Shown here: positions 10,068 to 18,305 of the stretch, in pieces
Layout of the letters: each line of letters begins with the position of its first letter
Position numbering within the stretch: the first letter of the stretch is position 1
Assembly (NCBI RefSeq): GCF_014202425.1
Contig: NZ_JACHGT010000001.1
Location: 719,838 to 783,837, forward strand
From: Phytomonospora endophytica
Lineage (GTDB): Bacteria > Actinomycetota > Actinomycetes > Mycobacteriales > Micromonosporaceae
Direction: 5' to 3'
DNA length: 64,000 bases
The notes under the pieces: generated by a model
Told to the model about the DNA's origin: nothing
The model's input: only the letters and a program-made list of their open reading frames with translations
Database searches by the model: none
Made by a program: the position numbers and the translations under genes

Positions 10068-11171
10068 ATGACACCTCCACATAACTACCTAGCGGTCATC
10101 AAGGTTGTCGGCATCGGTGGCGGTGGAGTCAACGCGGTCAACCGGATGATCGAGGCGGGGCTCAAGGGCGTCGAGTTCATCGCGATCAACACCGATGCGC
10201 AGGCCTTGCTGATGAGCGATGCCGACGTCAAGCTCGACGTCGGCCGGGAATTGACGCGCGGACTCGGCGCGGGTGCGAACCCGGAGGTCGGCCAGAAGGC
10301 CGCCGAGGACCACCGTGATGAGATCGAAGAGGTGCTCAAGGGCGCCGACATGGTCTTCGTGACATGCGGCGAGGGTGGTGGCACGGGCACCGGCGGGGCG
10401 CCGGTCGTGGCCAACATCGCCCGCAAGATCGGCGCCTTGACCATCGGTGTGGTGACCCGGCCGTTCTCCTTCGAGGGCAAACGCCGCCAGTCGCAGGCCG
10501 AGGAGGGAATAGACTCCCTCCGCAACGAGTGCGACACCTTGATCGTCATCCCGAACGACCGCCTGCTGCACATGGGCGACCGGGGCATCTCCATGATGGA
10601 CGCCTTCCGGCTCGCCGACCAGGTGCTGCTGTCGGGTGTCCAGGGCATCACCGACCTGATCACCACCCCTGGCCTGATCAACCTGGACTTCGCCGACGTC
10701 AAGAGCGTGATGAGCGGGGCCGGTTCGGCCCTCATGGGCATCGGCAGCGCGCGTGGTGAGAGCCGGGCGGTCGAGGCCGCGCAGGCCGCGATCTCCAGCC
10801 CGCTGCTGGAGCAGAGCATGGACGGCGCCCGCGGGGTCCTGCTGTCCATCGCCGGTGGTTCCGACCTGGGTCTGTTCGAGATCAACGACGCCGCCCAGCT
10901 GGTCACCGACGCCGCGCACAGCGACGCCAACATCATCTTCGGCGCGGTCATCGACGACGCCCTCGGCGACGAGGTGCGGGTCACCGTGATCGCCGCCGGA
11001 TTCGACAGCGGCGAGCCGACCTACAAGCCGGTGGAGATCGCACGGCCGATCCCGACCGAGCGGACCGACCCGGCACCGGTGGAGCCCGTGCGGCACCACC
11101 CGCCGACGCAGCCGTCGAAGGTCCTCTTCGACGACGTCGACGTCCCCGACTTCCTGAAGAACGGGGCATGA
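10068..11171 (+). CDS. ftsZ: Cell division GTPase FtsZ
   Basis: Tubulin-like GTPase that forms the cytokinetic ring. The ATG at 10068 follows a GGGAAG site at 10055-10060 and gives [15 protein letters not shown], the usual actinobacterial N-terminus; an upstream GTG in frame is unlikely. The GTP-binding signature GGGTGTG is at bases 10377-10397, and the N-terminal [11 protein letters not shown] loop is intact. The C-terminal linker is short and Pro-rich and ends in DVPDFLK, the conserved tail that binds SepF in actinobacteria. The 184-base gap upstream probably carries its promoters. Confidence 0.97.
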   Translation: MTPPHNYLAVIKVVGIGGGGVNAVNRMIEAGLKGVEFIAINTDAQALLMSDADVKLDVGRELTRGLGAGANPEVGQKAAEDHRDEIEEVLKGADMVFVTCGEGGGTGTGGAPVVANIARKIGALTIGVVTRPFSFEGKRRQSQAEEGIDSLRNECDTLIVIPNDRLLHMGDRGISMMDAFRLADQVLLSGVQGITDLITTPGLINLDFADVKSVMSGAGSALMGIGSARGESRAVEAAQAAISSPLLEQSMDGARGVLLSIAGGSDLGLFEINDAAQLVTDAAHSDANIIFGAVIDDALGDEVRVTVIAAGFDSGEPTYKPVEIARPIPTERTDPAPVEPVRHHPPTQPSKVLFDDVDVPDFLKNGA

Positions 11172-11893
11172 CCGGCACGGAGCTCACGGGGGAGGAGCGG
11201 CGGTCGGAACTGGCCGCCAACCTCGCCGAGGTCCGCGCCCGGATCGACGCGGCCTGCGCCGAGGCGGGACGTTCACCCGAGACGGTGAAGCTGATCGCGG
11301 TGACCAAGACCTTCCCGGCCGGCGACGTCATGTCGCTGGCCGGGCTCGGTATCACCGACATCGGTGAGAACCGTGACCAGGAGGCCGCGGCGAAGGCCGT
11401 CGCCCTGCGCGAGGCCGGGATCGACGTCCGCTGGCATTACATCGGGCGGCTCCAGCGCAACAAGGCGAAGTCGGTGGCCGCCTACGCGCACATGGTCCAC
11501 TCGGTGGACCGGCCCGCCCTGGTCACCGCTCTCGCCGACGCGGCCTCCCGGGTCCGCGAGACCCCGCTCGGCTGCCTGATCCAGGTCAGCGTCGACGGGG
11601 ACACCTCCCGTGGCGGCGTCGCCGAAAAGGATCTTCCGGCCCTTGTGGACAGCGTCACGTCCCGGTCCGAGCTCGCGCTGCGCGGGATCATGGCCGTCGC
11701 CCCGCTGGGGTGGGCGCCCGAGCGGGCGTTCGAGCAGGTCGCGGCACTGTCCGAAAAGGTCAGAGGCGCTGTCCCGGACGCACGGGAGATCTCGGCCGGA
11801 ATGAGCGGAGATTTCACCCGGGCGATCGGTTTCGGCGCGACACTCGTACGGATCGGCTCAATACTGCTCGGATCCCGGTCACATCTCAGGTAG
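11168..11893 (+). CDS. YggS/PROSC-type pyridoxal phosphate homeostasis protein
   Basis: Cytoplasmic PLP-binding protein of the alanine-racemase-like barrel fold, thought to buffer free PLP. The 241-residue length is normal. The PLP-lysine motif LIAVTKTF is near residue 46, [10 protein letters not shown] follows, and the C-terminal [21 protein letters not shown] is the family signature. The ATG overlaps the ftsZ stop by 4 bases. Many actinobacteria have a YfiH/PgeF multicopper-oxidase-like gene between ftsZ and yggS; it is absent here. Confidence 0.93.
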   Translation: MTGTELTGEERRSELAANLAEVRARIDAACAEAGRSPETVKLIAVTKTFPAGDVMSLAGLGITDIGENRDQEAAAKAVALREAGIDVRWHYIGRLQRNKAKSVAAYAHMVHSVDRPALVTALADAASRVRETPLGCLIQVSVDGDTSRGGVAEKDLPALVDSVTSRSELALRGIMAVAPLGWAPERAFEQVAALSEKVRGAVPDAREISAGMSGDFTRAIGFGATLVRIGSILLGSRSHLR

Positions 11894-11997
11894 CCTGGCG
11901 GCGAGGATCGAACTACACAGATGTGTTTTTCCCTCCTCGCTCGACCACGGGGCCGCACCGGTCCCCGCTCAACCTGCGGCACGGGAGGGAAGGTCCG

Positions 11998-12585
11998 ATG
12001 GGCGCGATGCGCAAGGCAGGTGTCTGGCTCGGCCTCATCGAGGACGAGGACGACCGCCACTACTCCAATGACCGTTACGACGACGGTTTCGACGGCGACG
12101 ACGAGTTCGACGACGCCGAACCGCAGCAGCAGCGGCCGGTCGCCAGCACTCGCACCTCGCGGGTCCGCCGGATCGAACCGGTGCAGCGAGGCAACGTCCG
12201 CTCGCTCCCCCGAGGTGGGGGATCGGTGACGCCGCTGACGCGGGACAACCTCGCGCTGGCGCCGCAGCTGACCTCGGAACGGTCGCCGATGGCCGAGGAG
12301 AGTGCCGGTTACCGGATCACGACCCTCCACCCGACCACGTACAACGAGGCGCGCACCCTCGGTGAGCACTTCCGTGACGGGGTCCCGGTGATCATGAACC
12401 TGTCGGAGATGGACGAATCGGACGCCAAGCGTCTCGTCGACTTCGCCGCCGGGCTCGTTTTCGGCCTGCGTGGTAGCTTCGAGCGCGTGACCAACCGCGT
12501 GTTCCTGCTCTCACCGGCCAATGTTCAGGTCACCGCGGAGGACAAGGCCAAGATCGCTGGGGGCGAGTTCTTCAACCAGAGCTGA
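11998..12585 (+). CDS. sepF: Cell division protein SepF
   Basis: Cytoplasmic FtsZ-ring anchor. The ATG at 11998 lies 9 bases after GGAGG and gives 195 residues beginning MGAMRKAGVWLGL, the amphipathic membrane-binding helix of SepF. An acidic linker rich in D and E (residues 15-45) leads to the DUF552 core with TTLHPTTYNEARTLGEHF and PVIMNLSEMDESDAKRLVDFAAGL, typical of the FtsZ-binding dimer. It lies between yggS and yggT as in other actinobacteria. Confidence 0.95.
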   Translation: MGAMRKAGVWLGLIEDEDDRHYSNDRYDDGFDGDDEFDDAEPQQQRPVASTRTSRVRRIEPVQRGNVRSLPRGGGSVTPLTRDNLALAPQLTSERSPMAEESAGYRITTLHPTTYNEARTLGEHFRDGVPVIMNLSEMDESDAKRLVDFAAGLVFGLRGSFERVTNRVFLLSPANVQVTAEDKAKIAGGEFFNQS

Positions 12586-12604
12586 GACGAGGACGCCGCC
12601 TCCC

Positions 12605-12910
12605 ATGGGGATCTTCTGGCAGGTTCTCTACCTGTGTCTTTACTTCTTTTTCATGCTCCTGATCGGGCGACTCGTCGCCGAACAGGTGCTCGCGTTCGCC
12701 CGCAGGTGGCATCCGGGGCGCCGTGCCGCCATCGGGATGGAATTGGTCTTTAGTGCTACCGACCCTCCCCTGAAAGTATTGCGACGGATGATTCCGCCGC
12801 TTCGGCTTGGTACGGTGTCCGTTGACCTCGCCTTCATGGCGTTGCTGCTAATCGTGTACGTGCTGAAGCAGGTGGTCGTGAGGCCGCTGATGGATTCGGC
12901 GATGGGGTGA
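12605..12910 (+). CDS. YggT-family membrane protein
   Basis: Small integral membrane protein of 101 residues with two hydrophobic segments (about residues 4-24 and 74-95) flanking a basic central loop with RRMIPPLRLGTVSVDLA, the YggT signature. Its function is not firmly known; it is always near sepF and divIVA and may help septum or polar placement. I chose ATG 12605, which starts the family MGIFWQVLYL-type N-terminus; no strong ribosome site is seen before it. Confidence 0.88.
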   Translation: MGIFWQVLYLCLYFFFMLLIGRLVAEQVLAFARRWHPGRRAAIGMELVFSATDPPLKVLRRMIPPLRLGTVSVDLAFMALLLIVYVLKQVVVRPLMDSAMG

Positions 12911-12973
12911 CGACACTCCACTGTCGACTCCCGGCGGCCGCGGCCGGCCCGCAGGCTGACCCAAGGAGTTTCG

Positions 12974-13759
12974 ATGCCGCTGACCCCGGCCGACGTTCAC
13001 AACGTCGCGTTTAAGAAACCCATGCTCGGGAAGCGAGGGTACGACGAGGATGACGTCGATACCTTCCTTGACGAGGTGGAGCGTGAGCTCGCCCGACTGA
13101 TCGAGGAGAACAGCGAGCTGCGTGCGCAGGTCGAGCGTCTTCGTGCGGGCGCCGGTCCCGGCGTCGCCGACAACGCCGAGATGGCCGCCCAGCTGGAGCG
13201 CGTGCGCTCCGACAAGGCCGCCGCCGAGCAGCAGCTGCGCGCGACGCAGCAGGAGCTGGAGCAGGTTCGCGCCGCCGGACCCGGTGTGGGCGGCGCGGTC
13301 AGCGCGGCCGACGCCGAGCAGGGCGAGCAGCAGGCGCTGCGCCTGCTGATGGTGGCCCAGCGCACCGCCGACGACCACGTCGACAGTGCCCGCCGTGAGG
13401 CCGACAAGGTCCTCGGCGAGGCGCGCGCGCAGTCCGAGGAGTTCGTCCGCGAGGCTCGCGCCAAGTCGGACAGCCTTGAGCGTGAGGCCCGTCAGCGTCA
13501 CCAGGAGGTCATGGGCACCCTGGAGACGAAGCGCGCGGCGCTGCAGAAGCACATCGAGGAGCTCAAGGCCTTCGAGCGCGAGTACCGCACGCGTCTCAAG
13601 GCTTACCTGGAGAGCCAGCTGCGCGACCTCACCGGCCGTGGCGACGGCGTCATCGACGCCGCCGAGGTCGGGGCCGTCGAAGGCGGCCGCAACGGTGCCG
13701 CCGCGGGTGCCGCCCTCACCGGTGCGTTCAACGGCCGGGGTGGCCTGCCGACGGACTAA
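12974..13759 (+). CDS. wag31: Polar growth protein DivIVA/Wag31
   Basis: Cytoplasmic coiled-coil protein that marks poles and negative membrane curvature and recruits the wall elongation machinery in actinobacteria. AAGGAG at 12963-12968 lies 5 bases before the ATG. The N-terminal DivIVA domain (MPLTPADVHNVAFKKPMLGKRGYDEDDVDTFLD in two parts) is followed by heptad-rich coiled coil at about residues 30-75, a Pro/Gly-poor linker, and a second long coiled coil (residues 115-220) rich in E, R, A and Q. Length is 261, similar to mycobacterial Wag31. Confidence 0.95.
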   Translation: MPLTPADVHNVAFKKPMLGKRGYDEDDVDTFLDEVERELARLIEENSELRAQVERLRAGAGPGVADNAEMAAQLERVRSDKAAAEQQLRATQQELEQVRAAGPGVGGAVSAADAEQGEQQALRLLMVAQRTADDHVDSARREADKVLGEARAQSEEFVREARAKSDSLEREARQRHQEVMGTLETKRAALQKHIEELKAFEREYRTRLKAYLESQLRDLTGRGDGVIDAAEVGAVEGGRNGAAAGAALTGAFNGRGGLPTD

Positions 13760-13885
13760 ATCGGGCATGTAGTTCAATGTGACGATGGTTACGTGTGGTC
13801 GGTGTGTGGCGATTGGCGTTGATGCCGGGGGGCGTCGGCGTGCCGCCACCACCGCACACCCGTCGTCCCGTAAGGGGGGTACGTA

Positions 13886-14626
13886 ATGATCGTCGGCAGT
13901 TTACTGGTTCTGGTGGGCGCGGCCGGTCTACTGGTCACGGGCCTGATGAACCGCAGCAACATGTTCCTCGTGGGTTCGATCGTGGCGAGCGTCATCGCCG
14001 GCGTCGGCCTGTACCTGGGCGCCCGCTCCGCCGGGCGTGACGGGGAAGAGGAGGAAGACGAGGCCGAGGCCGCGGAGTACGAGGAGCCGCGCGGCCGGTC
14101 CGGTGGCCGCCGGATCCCCGAGCGCCGCCAGGTGCGGGAACCGGCCTACGCGGGCGGCGATCGCTACGCCGACCTCAACGACGATGTGGATGACGTCGAT
14201 CGTGGGGAGAGCATCGAGCGTTTCGACCGCTCCGACCGGCTGGACCGCCTCGAAGCCCTCGAACGTGAGCGTGACCGCGAGCGGGAGGCCCTCGAACACG
14301 AGGAGCATGAGACGCCCGTGCGGCGGACCGCCGCTCCCGTGGACGCCGGCGGCGACGACGGCGACGCCGACGACGAGCTGGCCGACGAGCCGGGGCCGAT
14401 GTCGATCACCCGCATCGACCGCACGCGCCTTTCCGGGCTGACCGTGCCGGTGCAGGTCGTCGACGGCCGCCCGAGGTACCACCTCGCCGGGTGCGTGCAC
14501 CTCCTCGGCAAGGAGGACGAGCCGCTCGCGGTGAACGAGGCCGTCGAACTCGGTTTCACGCCCTGTGGGCTGTGCGAGCCGACCGCCGACGTGCTGGCCG
14601 ATCTGAGCGTGCGCAGCGGACATTAG
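13886..14626 (+). CDS. Membrane protein with acidic linker and C-terminal Cys/His domain
   Basis: Not assigned to a named family. The 246-residue protein has two hydrophobic segments at about residues 2-20 and 27-46. A long low-complexity stretch rich in E, D and R follows (about residues 50-165). The C-terminal module reads RYHLAGCVHLLG then GFTPCGLCEPT, so one His, one Cys and a CxxC pair could bind a metal, somewhat like the Ada-type or zinc-ribbon pattern. A GGGGGG site precedes the ATG. It lies directly after wag31 and may act with the division or polar-growth machinery, which is only an inference from position. Confidence 0.75.
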   Translation: MIVGSLLVLVGAAGLLVTGLMNRSNMFLVGSIVASVIAGVGLYLGARSAGRDGEEEEDEAEAAEYEEPRGRSGGRRIPERRQVREPAYAGGDRYADLNDDVDDVDRGESIERFDRSDRLDRLEALERERDREREALEHEEHETPVRRTAAPVDAGGDDGDADDELADEPGPMSITRIDRTRLSGLTVPVQVVDGRPRYHLAGCVHLLGKEDEPLAVNEAVELGFTPCGLCEPTADVLADLSVRSGH

Positions 14627-14854
14627 GCGGGGCGCGGGTCCGGGGTGATCTCCCCGTGATCCGCCCCCGCCTTCGTCATGCCCGGATCCTGTTCGCCGCG
14701 TCACGGTGCGCGGAGTCACGCGGGGGCGCGCCCGGGCCCGGCATCGTCCACCTCGCACTGTCCTCAGTGGATCTTCCTCGGCTCCGTGGCCGCTCAGGAA
14801 GGGTGCGGGCGATACGACATCGCGGATCGGTGACGCCGGTGTCGCGTGAGGTGA

Positions 14855-14884
14855 TTGTGTAGCGGTGGGGTGTGGGCGTATTAT
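14855..14884 (+). promoter_or_regulatory. Predicted promoter of the TraR/DksA-like gene
   Basis: TTGTGT at 14855-14860 and TATTAT at 14879-14884 are separated by 18 bases. The -10 box stands out in this GC-rich DNA. Transcription would start near 14891, giving a leader of about 50 bases. Confidence 0.6.
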
Positions 14885-14894
14885 GTGTCCTCAC

Positions 14895-14920
14895 GCGCGG
14901 CACATGCCGCGCTCTGTTTT
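14895..14920 (+). terminator. Hairpin with T-rich tail in the leader
   Basis: GCGCGGC at 14895-14901 pairs perfectly with GCCGCGC at 14906-14912 around an ACAT loop, and TCTGTTTT follows. The shape is that of an intrinsic terminator, but it begins only a few bases after the predicted transcription start. It might be an attenuator, an operator or a stabilising 5' hairpin. Confidence 0.4.
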
Positions 14921-14940
14921 ATACCTGCCGGGGGGCGGCC

Positions 14941-15633
14941 ATGGGCGATCGGAAATCGGGTACGGCTACGCAGAAGAAGGTCGCGAGCGCCGCCACCGGC
15001 CGGTCGGCGGCGAAGAAGACGGCCGCCAAGTCCGCCCAGACGTCCACCGCCGAGAAGCCCACCTCCGCCGGGGCCGCGACCGCCTCCCCGTCGTCGTCTC
15101 GGGCCACGAAGGCCAGCGCGAAATCCACCCCCACCAAGACCCCTCCGGAGAGCGCAAAAATGCCAGCTGCGAAGGCGACCGGCGGTACGCCGGCCAAGAA
15201 GACCGTTGCCACGAAGAAGGCGGCCGTGAAGAAGCCCACCGCCTCCACCGGCGGAGACGTTGCCCAGCAGCGCAGCCCCGAGGAGACCGAGCAGATCCGG
15301 GCGCAGCTCACCGAGCGCCTCGAAGAGCTGCGCACCGAGTACTCGCAGACCGTCACCGAGCTCGCCGAGATCCAGCGCGACCGGCTGACCGACTCCGCGG
15401 GCGACGACCAGGCCGACACCGGCTCGAAGACCCTGGAGCGCGAGCAGGAGATCACCCTCGCCAACACGATGCACGAGCGGGTCATCCAGGTCGAGCACGC
15501 CCTGGAGCGCCTGGACGCCGGCAGTTACGGCATGTGCGAGCGCTGCGGGAAGCCGATTCCGGCCGCTCGGCTCGCGGCCTTCCCGTCGGCTACCCTCTGC
15601 GTGGACTGCAAACAGCTCGAAGAACGCCGGTGA
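14941..15633 (+). CDS. TraR/DksA-type zinc-finger protein with Lys/Ala-rich tail
   Basis: Probably a regulator that acts on RNA polymerase, as DksA/TraR proteins do. The 230-residue protein starts at ATG 14941. Residues 1-100 are low complexity (K, A, S, T, P), with repeated AAKK, KKTVATKK and KKAAVKKP blocks like the tail of histone H1. The conserved part begins at SPEETEQIRAQL, forms a coiled coil, and ends in a C4 zinc finger with CERC and CVDC. The finger is intact. An internal ATG before PAAKATGG would give a shorter form, so the start is less certain than the identity. Confidence 0.85.
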   Translation: MGDRKSGTATQKKVASAATGRSAAKKTAAKSAQTSTAEKPTSAGAATASPSSSRATKASAKSTPTKTPPESAKMPAAKATGGTPAKKTVATKKAAVKKPTASTGGDVAQQRSPEETEQIRAQLTERLEELRTEYSQTVTELAEIQRDRLTDSAGDDQADTGSKTLEREQEITLANTMHERVIQVEHALERLDAGSYGMCERCGKPIPAARLAAFPSATLCVDCKQLEERR

Positions 15634-15663
15634 CCGTGACCCCGTGAGGTCCTCCACCGGCCG

Positions 15664-16317
15664 GTGGCAGCTTGGAGGAGCGCGCTGAGTACGCCAGAGG
15701 TGCCGGCCGGCACGACCGGTGAGGACGAACAGGCCACGATCGACGCCGCCCCCCGGCCGGGTCGTGCGCGCCGTGTCATCCTGACCCTGTTCTTCGCCGT
15801 CGGCCTGGGTTCGATCGCCCTCGACGTGATCACCAAGACCATCGCGGTGTCGAGCCTCCAAGGGCGCGAGCCGGTCGAGCTCCTCGGCGGCCTCATCTAC
15901 TTCGACCTGATCCGCAACGGCGGCGCGGCCTGGGGGATGGGCAGCGAGTACACGTGGGTCCTCTCGATCGTCGCGATCTGCGTGAGTGTCGGCATCGCCG
16001 CCTTCGTGTGGCGCGTGAAGTCGGCGCCGTGGGCGGTCGCCTTCGGGCTGATCTTCGGCGGCGCGCTGGGCAACATCGTGGACCGCGTGTTCCGGGCCCC
16101 GGCGGCCTTCCACGGTCACGTCGTCGACTTCATCAGCCCTTTCGAGCCCGGCGGGCAGGCCTACCCGGTCTTCAACCTCGCCGACTCCTCCCTGGTCATC
16201 GGTGTGTGCCTGGTCGTCCTGCTGGAGCTGACCGGCCGCCGCATGGACGGGACCCGCTACTCCAAGGACGCCGGGAAGAAGGCCGCCGAACCCGCGAAGG
16301 AAACCGCCGGTGAGTAG
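15664..16317 (+). CDS. lspA: Lipoprotein signal peptidase LspA
   Basis: Membrane aspartyl protease that removes the signal peptide from diacylated prolipoproteins. Four hydrophobic segments are visible. The catalytic aspartates sit in GNIVDRV and FNLADSS, both intact, and the NGGAAWGM element is typical. From GTG 15664 the protein has 217 residues; the better ribosome site favours a CTG at 15685 (210 residues). The N-terminal 35 residues are hydrophilic, and the C-terminus is Lys/Glu-rich. It overlaps rluD by 8 bases. Lgt, which acts one step earlier, is at 54 kb. Confidence 0.93.
   Translation: MAAWRSALSTPEVPAGTTGEDEQATIDAAPRPGRARRVILTLFFAVGLGSIALDVITKTIAVSSLQGREPVELLGGLIYFDLIRNGGAAWGMGSEYTWVLSIVAICVSVGIAAFVWRVKSAPWAVAFGLIFGGALGNIVDRVFRAPAAFHGHVVDFISPFEPGGQAYPVFNLADSSLVIGVCLVVLLELTGRRMDGTRYSKDAGKKAAEPAKETAGE
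15674..15687 (+). promoter_or_regulatory. Strong ribosome site pointing to a CTG start for lspA
   Basis: GGAGG at 15674-15678 (in GGAGGAG) is the only good ribosome site for lspA and lies downstream of the only usable upstream GTG (15664). Six bases after it is CTG at 15685, in frame, giving (M)STPEVPAG. The next in-frame GTG (15700) is about 20 bases away, too far. Confidence 0.5.
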
Positions 16318-17239
16318 CGTCGAACGGTCCCTGCCGGTCCCCGACGGTCTTGAGGGCTCCCGCCTCGACCAGGCCGTCGCGCGTCTGTTCGGTCTGTCGC
16401 GGACCACCGCCGCCGAACTCATCGAGCAGGGCGACGTCCTCGTCGACGGCGCCGCCTGCGCGAAGTCGGAACGCGTCACCGGCGGTTCCTGGCTGGAGGT
16501 CAGGCTTCCACCGCCGCCGGGCGCCGTCGAGGAGACCGAGCCCGAGGCGGTCGACGGTCTCGCGGTGATCTACTCCGACGACGACATCGTCGTCGTCGAC
16601 AAGCCCGTCGGCGTGGCCGCGCACCCGAGCCCCGGCTGGACCGGGCCGACGGTGACCGCCGGCCTGGCCGCGCTCGGGCACCGCCTCTCCAGCCACGGTC
16701 CCGCCGAGCGGCAGGGCATCGTGCACCGCCTCGACGTCGGCACGACCGGGATCATGGTCGCCGCGAAGAGCGAACGCGCCTACAGCGCGCTCAAGCACGC
16801 CTTCAAGGAGCGCGAGGTCGACAAGCGGTACCACGCGGTGGTCCAGGGACATCCCGATCCGCTGCGCGGCACCATCGACGCGCCCATCGGGAGGCACTCG
16901 AACCACGACTACAAGTTCGCGGTCATGGCGGGCGGCAAGAACTCGGTCACGCACTACGACACCGTCGAGGCCTTTCCGGCGGCGAGTCTGGTCGACGTGA
17001 AGCTGGAAACGGGCCGCACGCACCAGATCCGGGTGCACTTCTCGGCGCTGCGGCACCCCTGCGTCGGCGACCTGACCTACGGCGCCGACCCGACGCTCGC
17101 GGCGAAGGTCGGCCTGTCCCGGCAATGGTTGCACGCGCGAACCCTTGCGTTCACCCATCCGGGTTCGGGACAGTGGGTGGAGTTCCACAGCGACTACCCT
17201 CGGGACTTGGCGAACGCGCTGGACATCCTGCGCGGCTGA
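16310..17239 (+). CDS. rluD: RluD-type ribosomal large-subunit pseudouridine synthase
   Basis: Modifies uridines in helix 69 of 23S rRNA, by family. The 309-residue protein has an N-terminal S4 RNA-binding domain ([19 protein letters not shown]) and a RluA-family catalytic domain with [10 protein letters not shown] carrying the catalytic Asp, then [14 protein letters not shown] 16310 overlaps the lspA stop by 8 bases; lspA-rluD pairing is widespread. Confidence 0.94.
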   Translation: MSSVERSLPVPDGLEGSRLDQAVARLFGLSRTTAAELIEQGDVLVDGAACAKSERVTGGSWLEVRLPPPPGAVEETEPEAVDGLAVIYSDDDIVVVDKPVGVAAHPSPGWTGPTVTAGLAALGHRLSSHGPAERQGIVHRLDVGTTGIMVAAKSERAYSALKHAFKEREVDKRYHAVVQGHPDPLRGTIDAPIGRHSNHDYKFAVMAGGKNSVTHYDTVEAFPAASLVDVKLETGRTHQIRVHFSALRHPCVGDLTYGADPTLAAKVGLSRQWLHARTLAFTHPGSGQWVEFHSDYPRDLANALDILRG

Positions 17240-17305
17240 CCCCGACACCCGGCATGCCGGGCCGCCGCCGCGACCATCGCTCTCTACTTCGGAGGGTGCC
17301 CCCTC

Positions 17306-18163
17306 ATGGGCCGACGAAGCCTGCTCCGCCGCGTCGACGACCTCCTGCTGCCCCCGATCGGGCGCGGCATCCGATGGCTCCAGGCCGGTACCGGCCGCCG
17401 CCGTGTGGTGACGTCGACGGCGCTGATCGCGTGCGCTCTGCTGGTCGTGGCCGCCGTGTGGTCGACCGACCGGCCGACGCAGCACGTCGACGACAGCGGG
17501 CCGGTCGTCCACGTCGGCGTCAACGAGGGCGAGTCGATCCCCGACTACGCCGCGGACTCGCACGGTGAACTGGTGCTCCTGGCGAAGAACTCGACGGCGC
17601 CGACCTGGGCGCTGGTGTCCTTCGCCGCCTACGTCGGCCCGGAGAAGGTCACCGAGGTGGCGGAGGGCCAGGCCGTCGCCCGCGTCTACGCCCGCGTGCC
17701 GATGCCGCGCGCGCCGACCGAGATCGTCCAGCTCAACGTGACCGACCTTCCCGGCGGCCTGCTCGACGAGATGGACCGGGTCGCCGACCGCAAGGACGCC
17801 GACGCCGCCGGGTACGCCGACCTGGCCGGGAAGCTCAGTGGCGCGAGCGAGCAGGAGATGCGCCAGCGCGAGGTGTACCGGACCGCGCAGGAGCTGGCCG
17901 AGGCGGAGGCAGACGCCTACCGTGCGCACTGCGAGTGCGCGTACGCGCTGGTCGTGCGGTCGACGCCGCAGGAACTGCTGGAGCTGTCGGACCGCGGTGT
18001 GGTCCGCGCCGTCGACGCCGCCCCGGAGATGGAGGGCTTCGAACGGGCGGTGTTCCTGCCCGCGCTTCCCGAGCAGCCGGGCATCGCCGGACCGCCTGGC
18101 AGCGCCCTCAGCGACGACGAGCCACCGGTCGGGAGTCCACCCGCGTCGGAGCCCGTCGGGTGA
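17306..18163 (+). CDS. Single-pass membrane protein of unknown function
   Basis: I do not recognise the family. GGAGGG lies 9 bases before ATG 17306. The 285-residue protein has a basic N-terminus, one hydrophobic segment at about residues 36-54 and a probably extracytoplasmic remainder. That part has an alpha/beta-looking section (VVHVGVNEGESIPDYAADS, LVSFAAYVGPEKVTEV), a helical Glu/Ala-rich stretch around residues 160-205 containing a CEC pair, and a Pro/Ser-rich tail. The next gene is a ParA-like ATPase on the same strand, so a joint role is possible. Confidence 0.7.
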   Translation: MGRRSLLRRVDDLLLPPIGRGIRWLQAGTGRRRVVTSTALIACALLVVAAVWSTDRPTQHVDDSGPVVHVGVNEGESIPDYAADSHGELVLLAKNSTAPTWALVSFAAYVGPEKVTEVAEGQAVARVYARVPMPRAPTEIVQLNVTDLPGGLLDEMDRVADRKDADAAGYADLAGKLSGASEQEMRQREVYRTAQELAEAEADAYRAHCECAYALVVRSTPQELLELSDRGVVRAVDAAPEMEGFERAVFLPALPEQPGIAGPPGSALSDDEPPVGSPPASEPVG

Positions 18164-18180
18164 GCGTTGGAGAATTCACC

Positions 18181-18209
18181 GGCGTGGGGTCGTCACGCCA
18201 AGTTATTTT
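18181..18209 (+). terminator. Possible weak terminator
   Basis: GGCGTG at 18181-18186 pairs with CACGCC at 18194-18199, and a T-rich stretch (TTATTTT) follows. It lies 17 bases after the stop of the membrane protein gene. The stem is only 6 pairs. Confidence 0.4.
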
Positions 18210-18305
18210 CCCGTCCAATTCGTCCCAAAGCACGCGGGCCGGGTGCGAGGTGCGCCCTGGCATCCGTAGCCTTGGGCATTACGTGAACGCAGGCGGGAGG
18301 CGAGT

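Larger units (their letters stand above)
14627..14940 (+). other. 314-base gap with terminator-like fold and promoter
   Basis: No gene is visible. The left end can fold into a nested hairpin: GGCGGGG at 14626-14632 with CCCCGCC at 14665-14671, enclosing CGGGG at 14641 with CCCCG at 14652. This may end the upstream transcript. The right end has a promoter-like pair at 14855-14884 and a short hairpin with a T-rich tail; both are listed separately. Confidence 0.5.
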
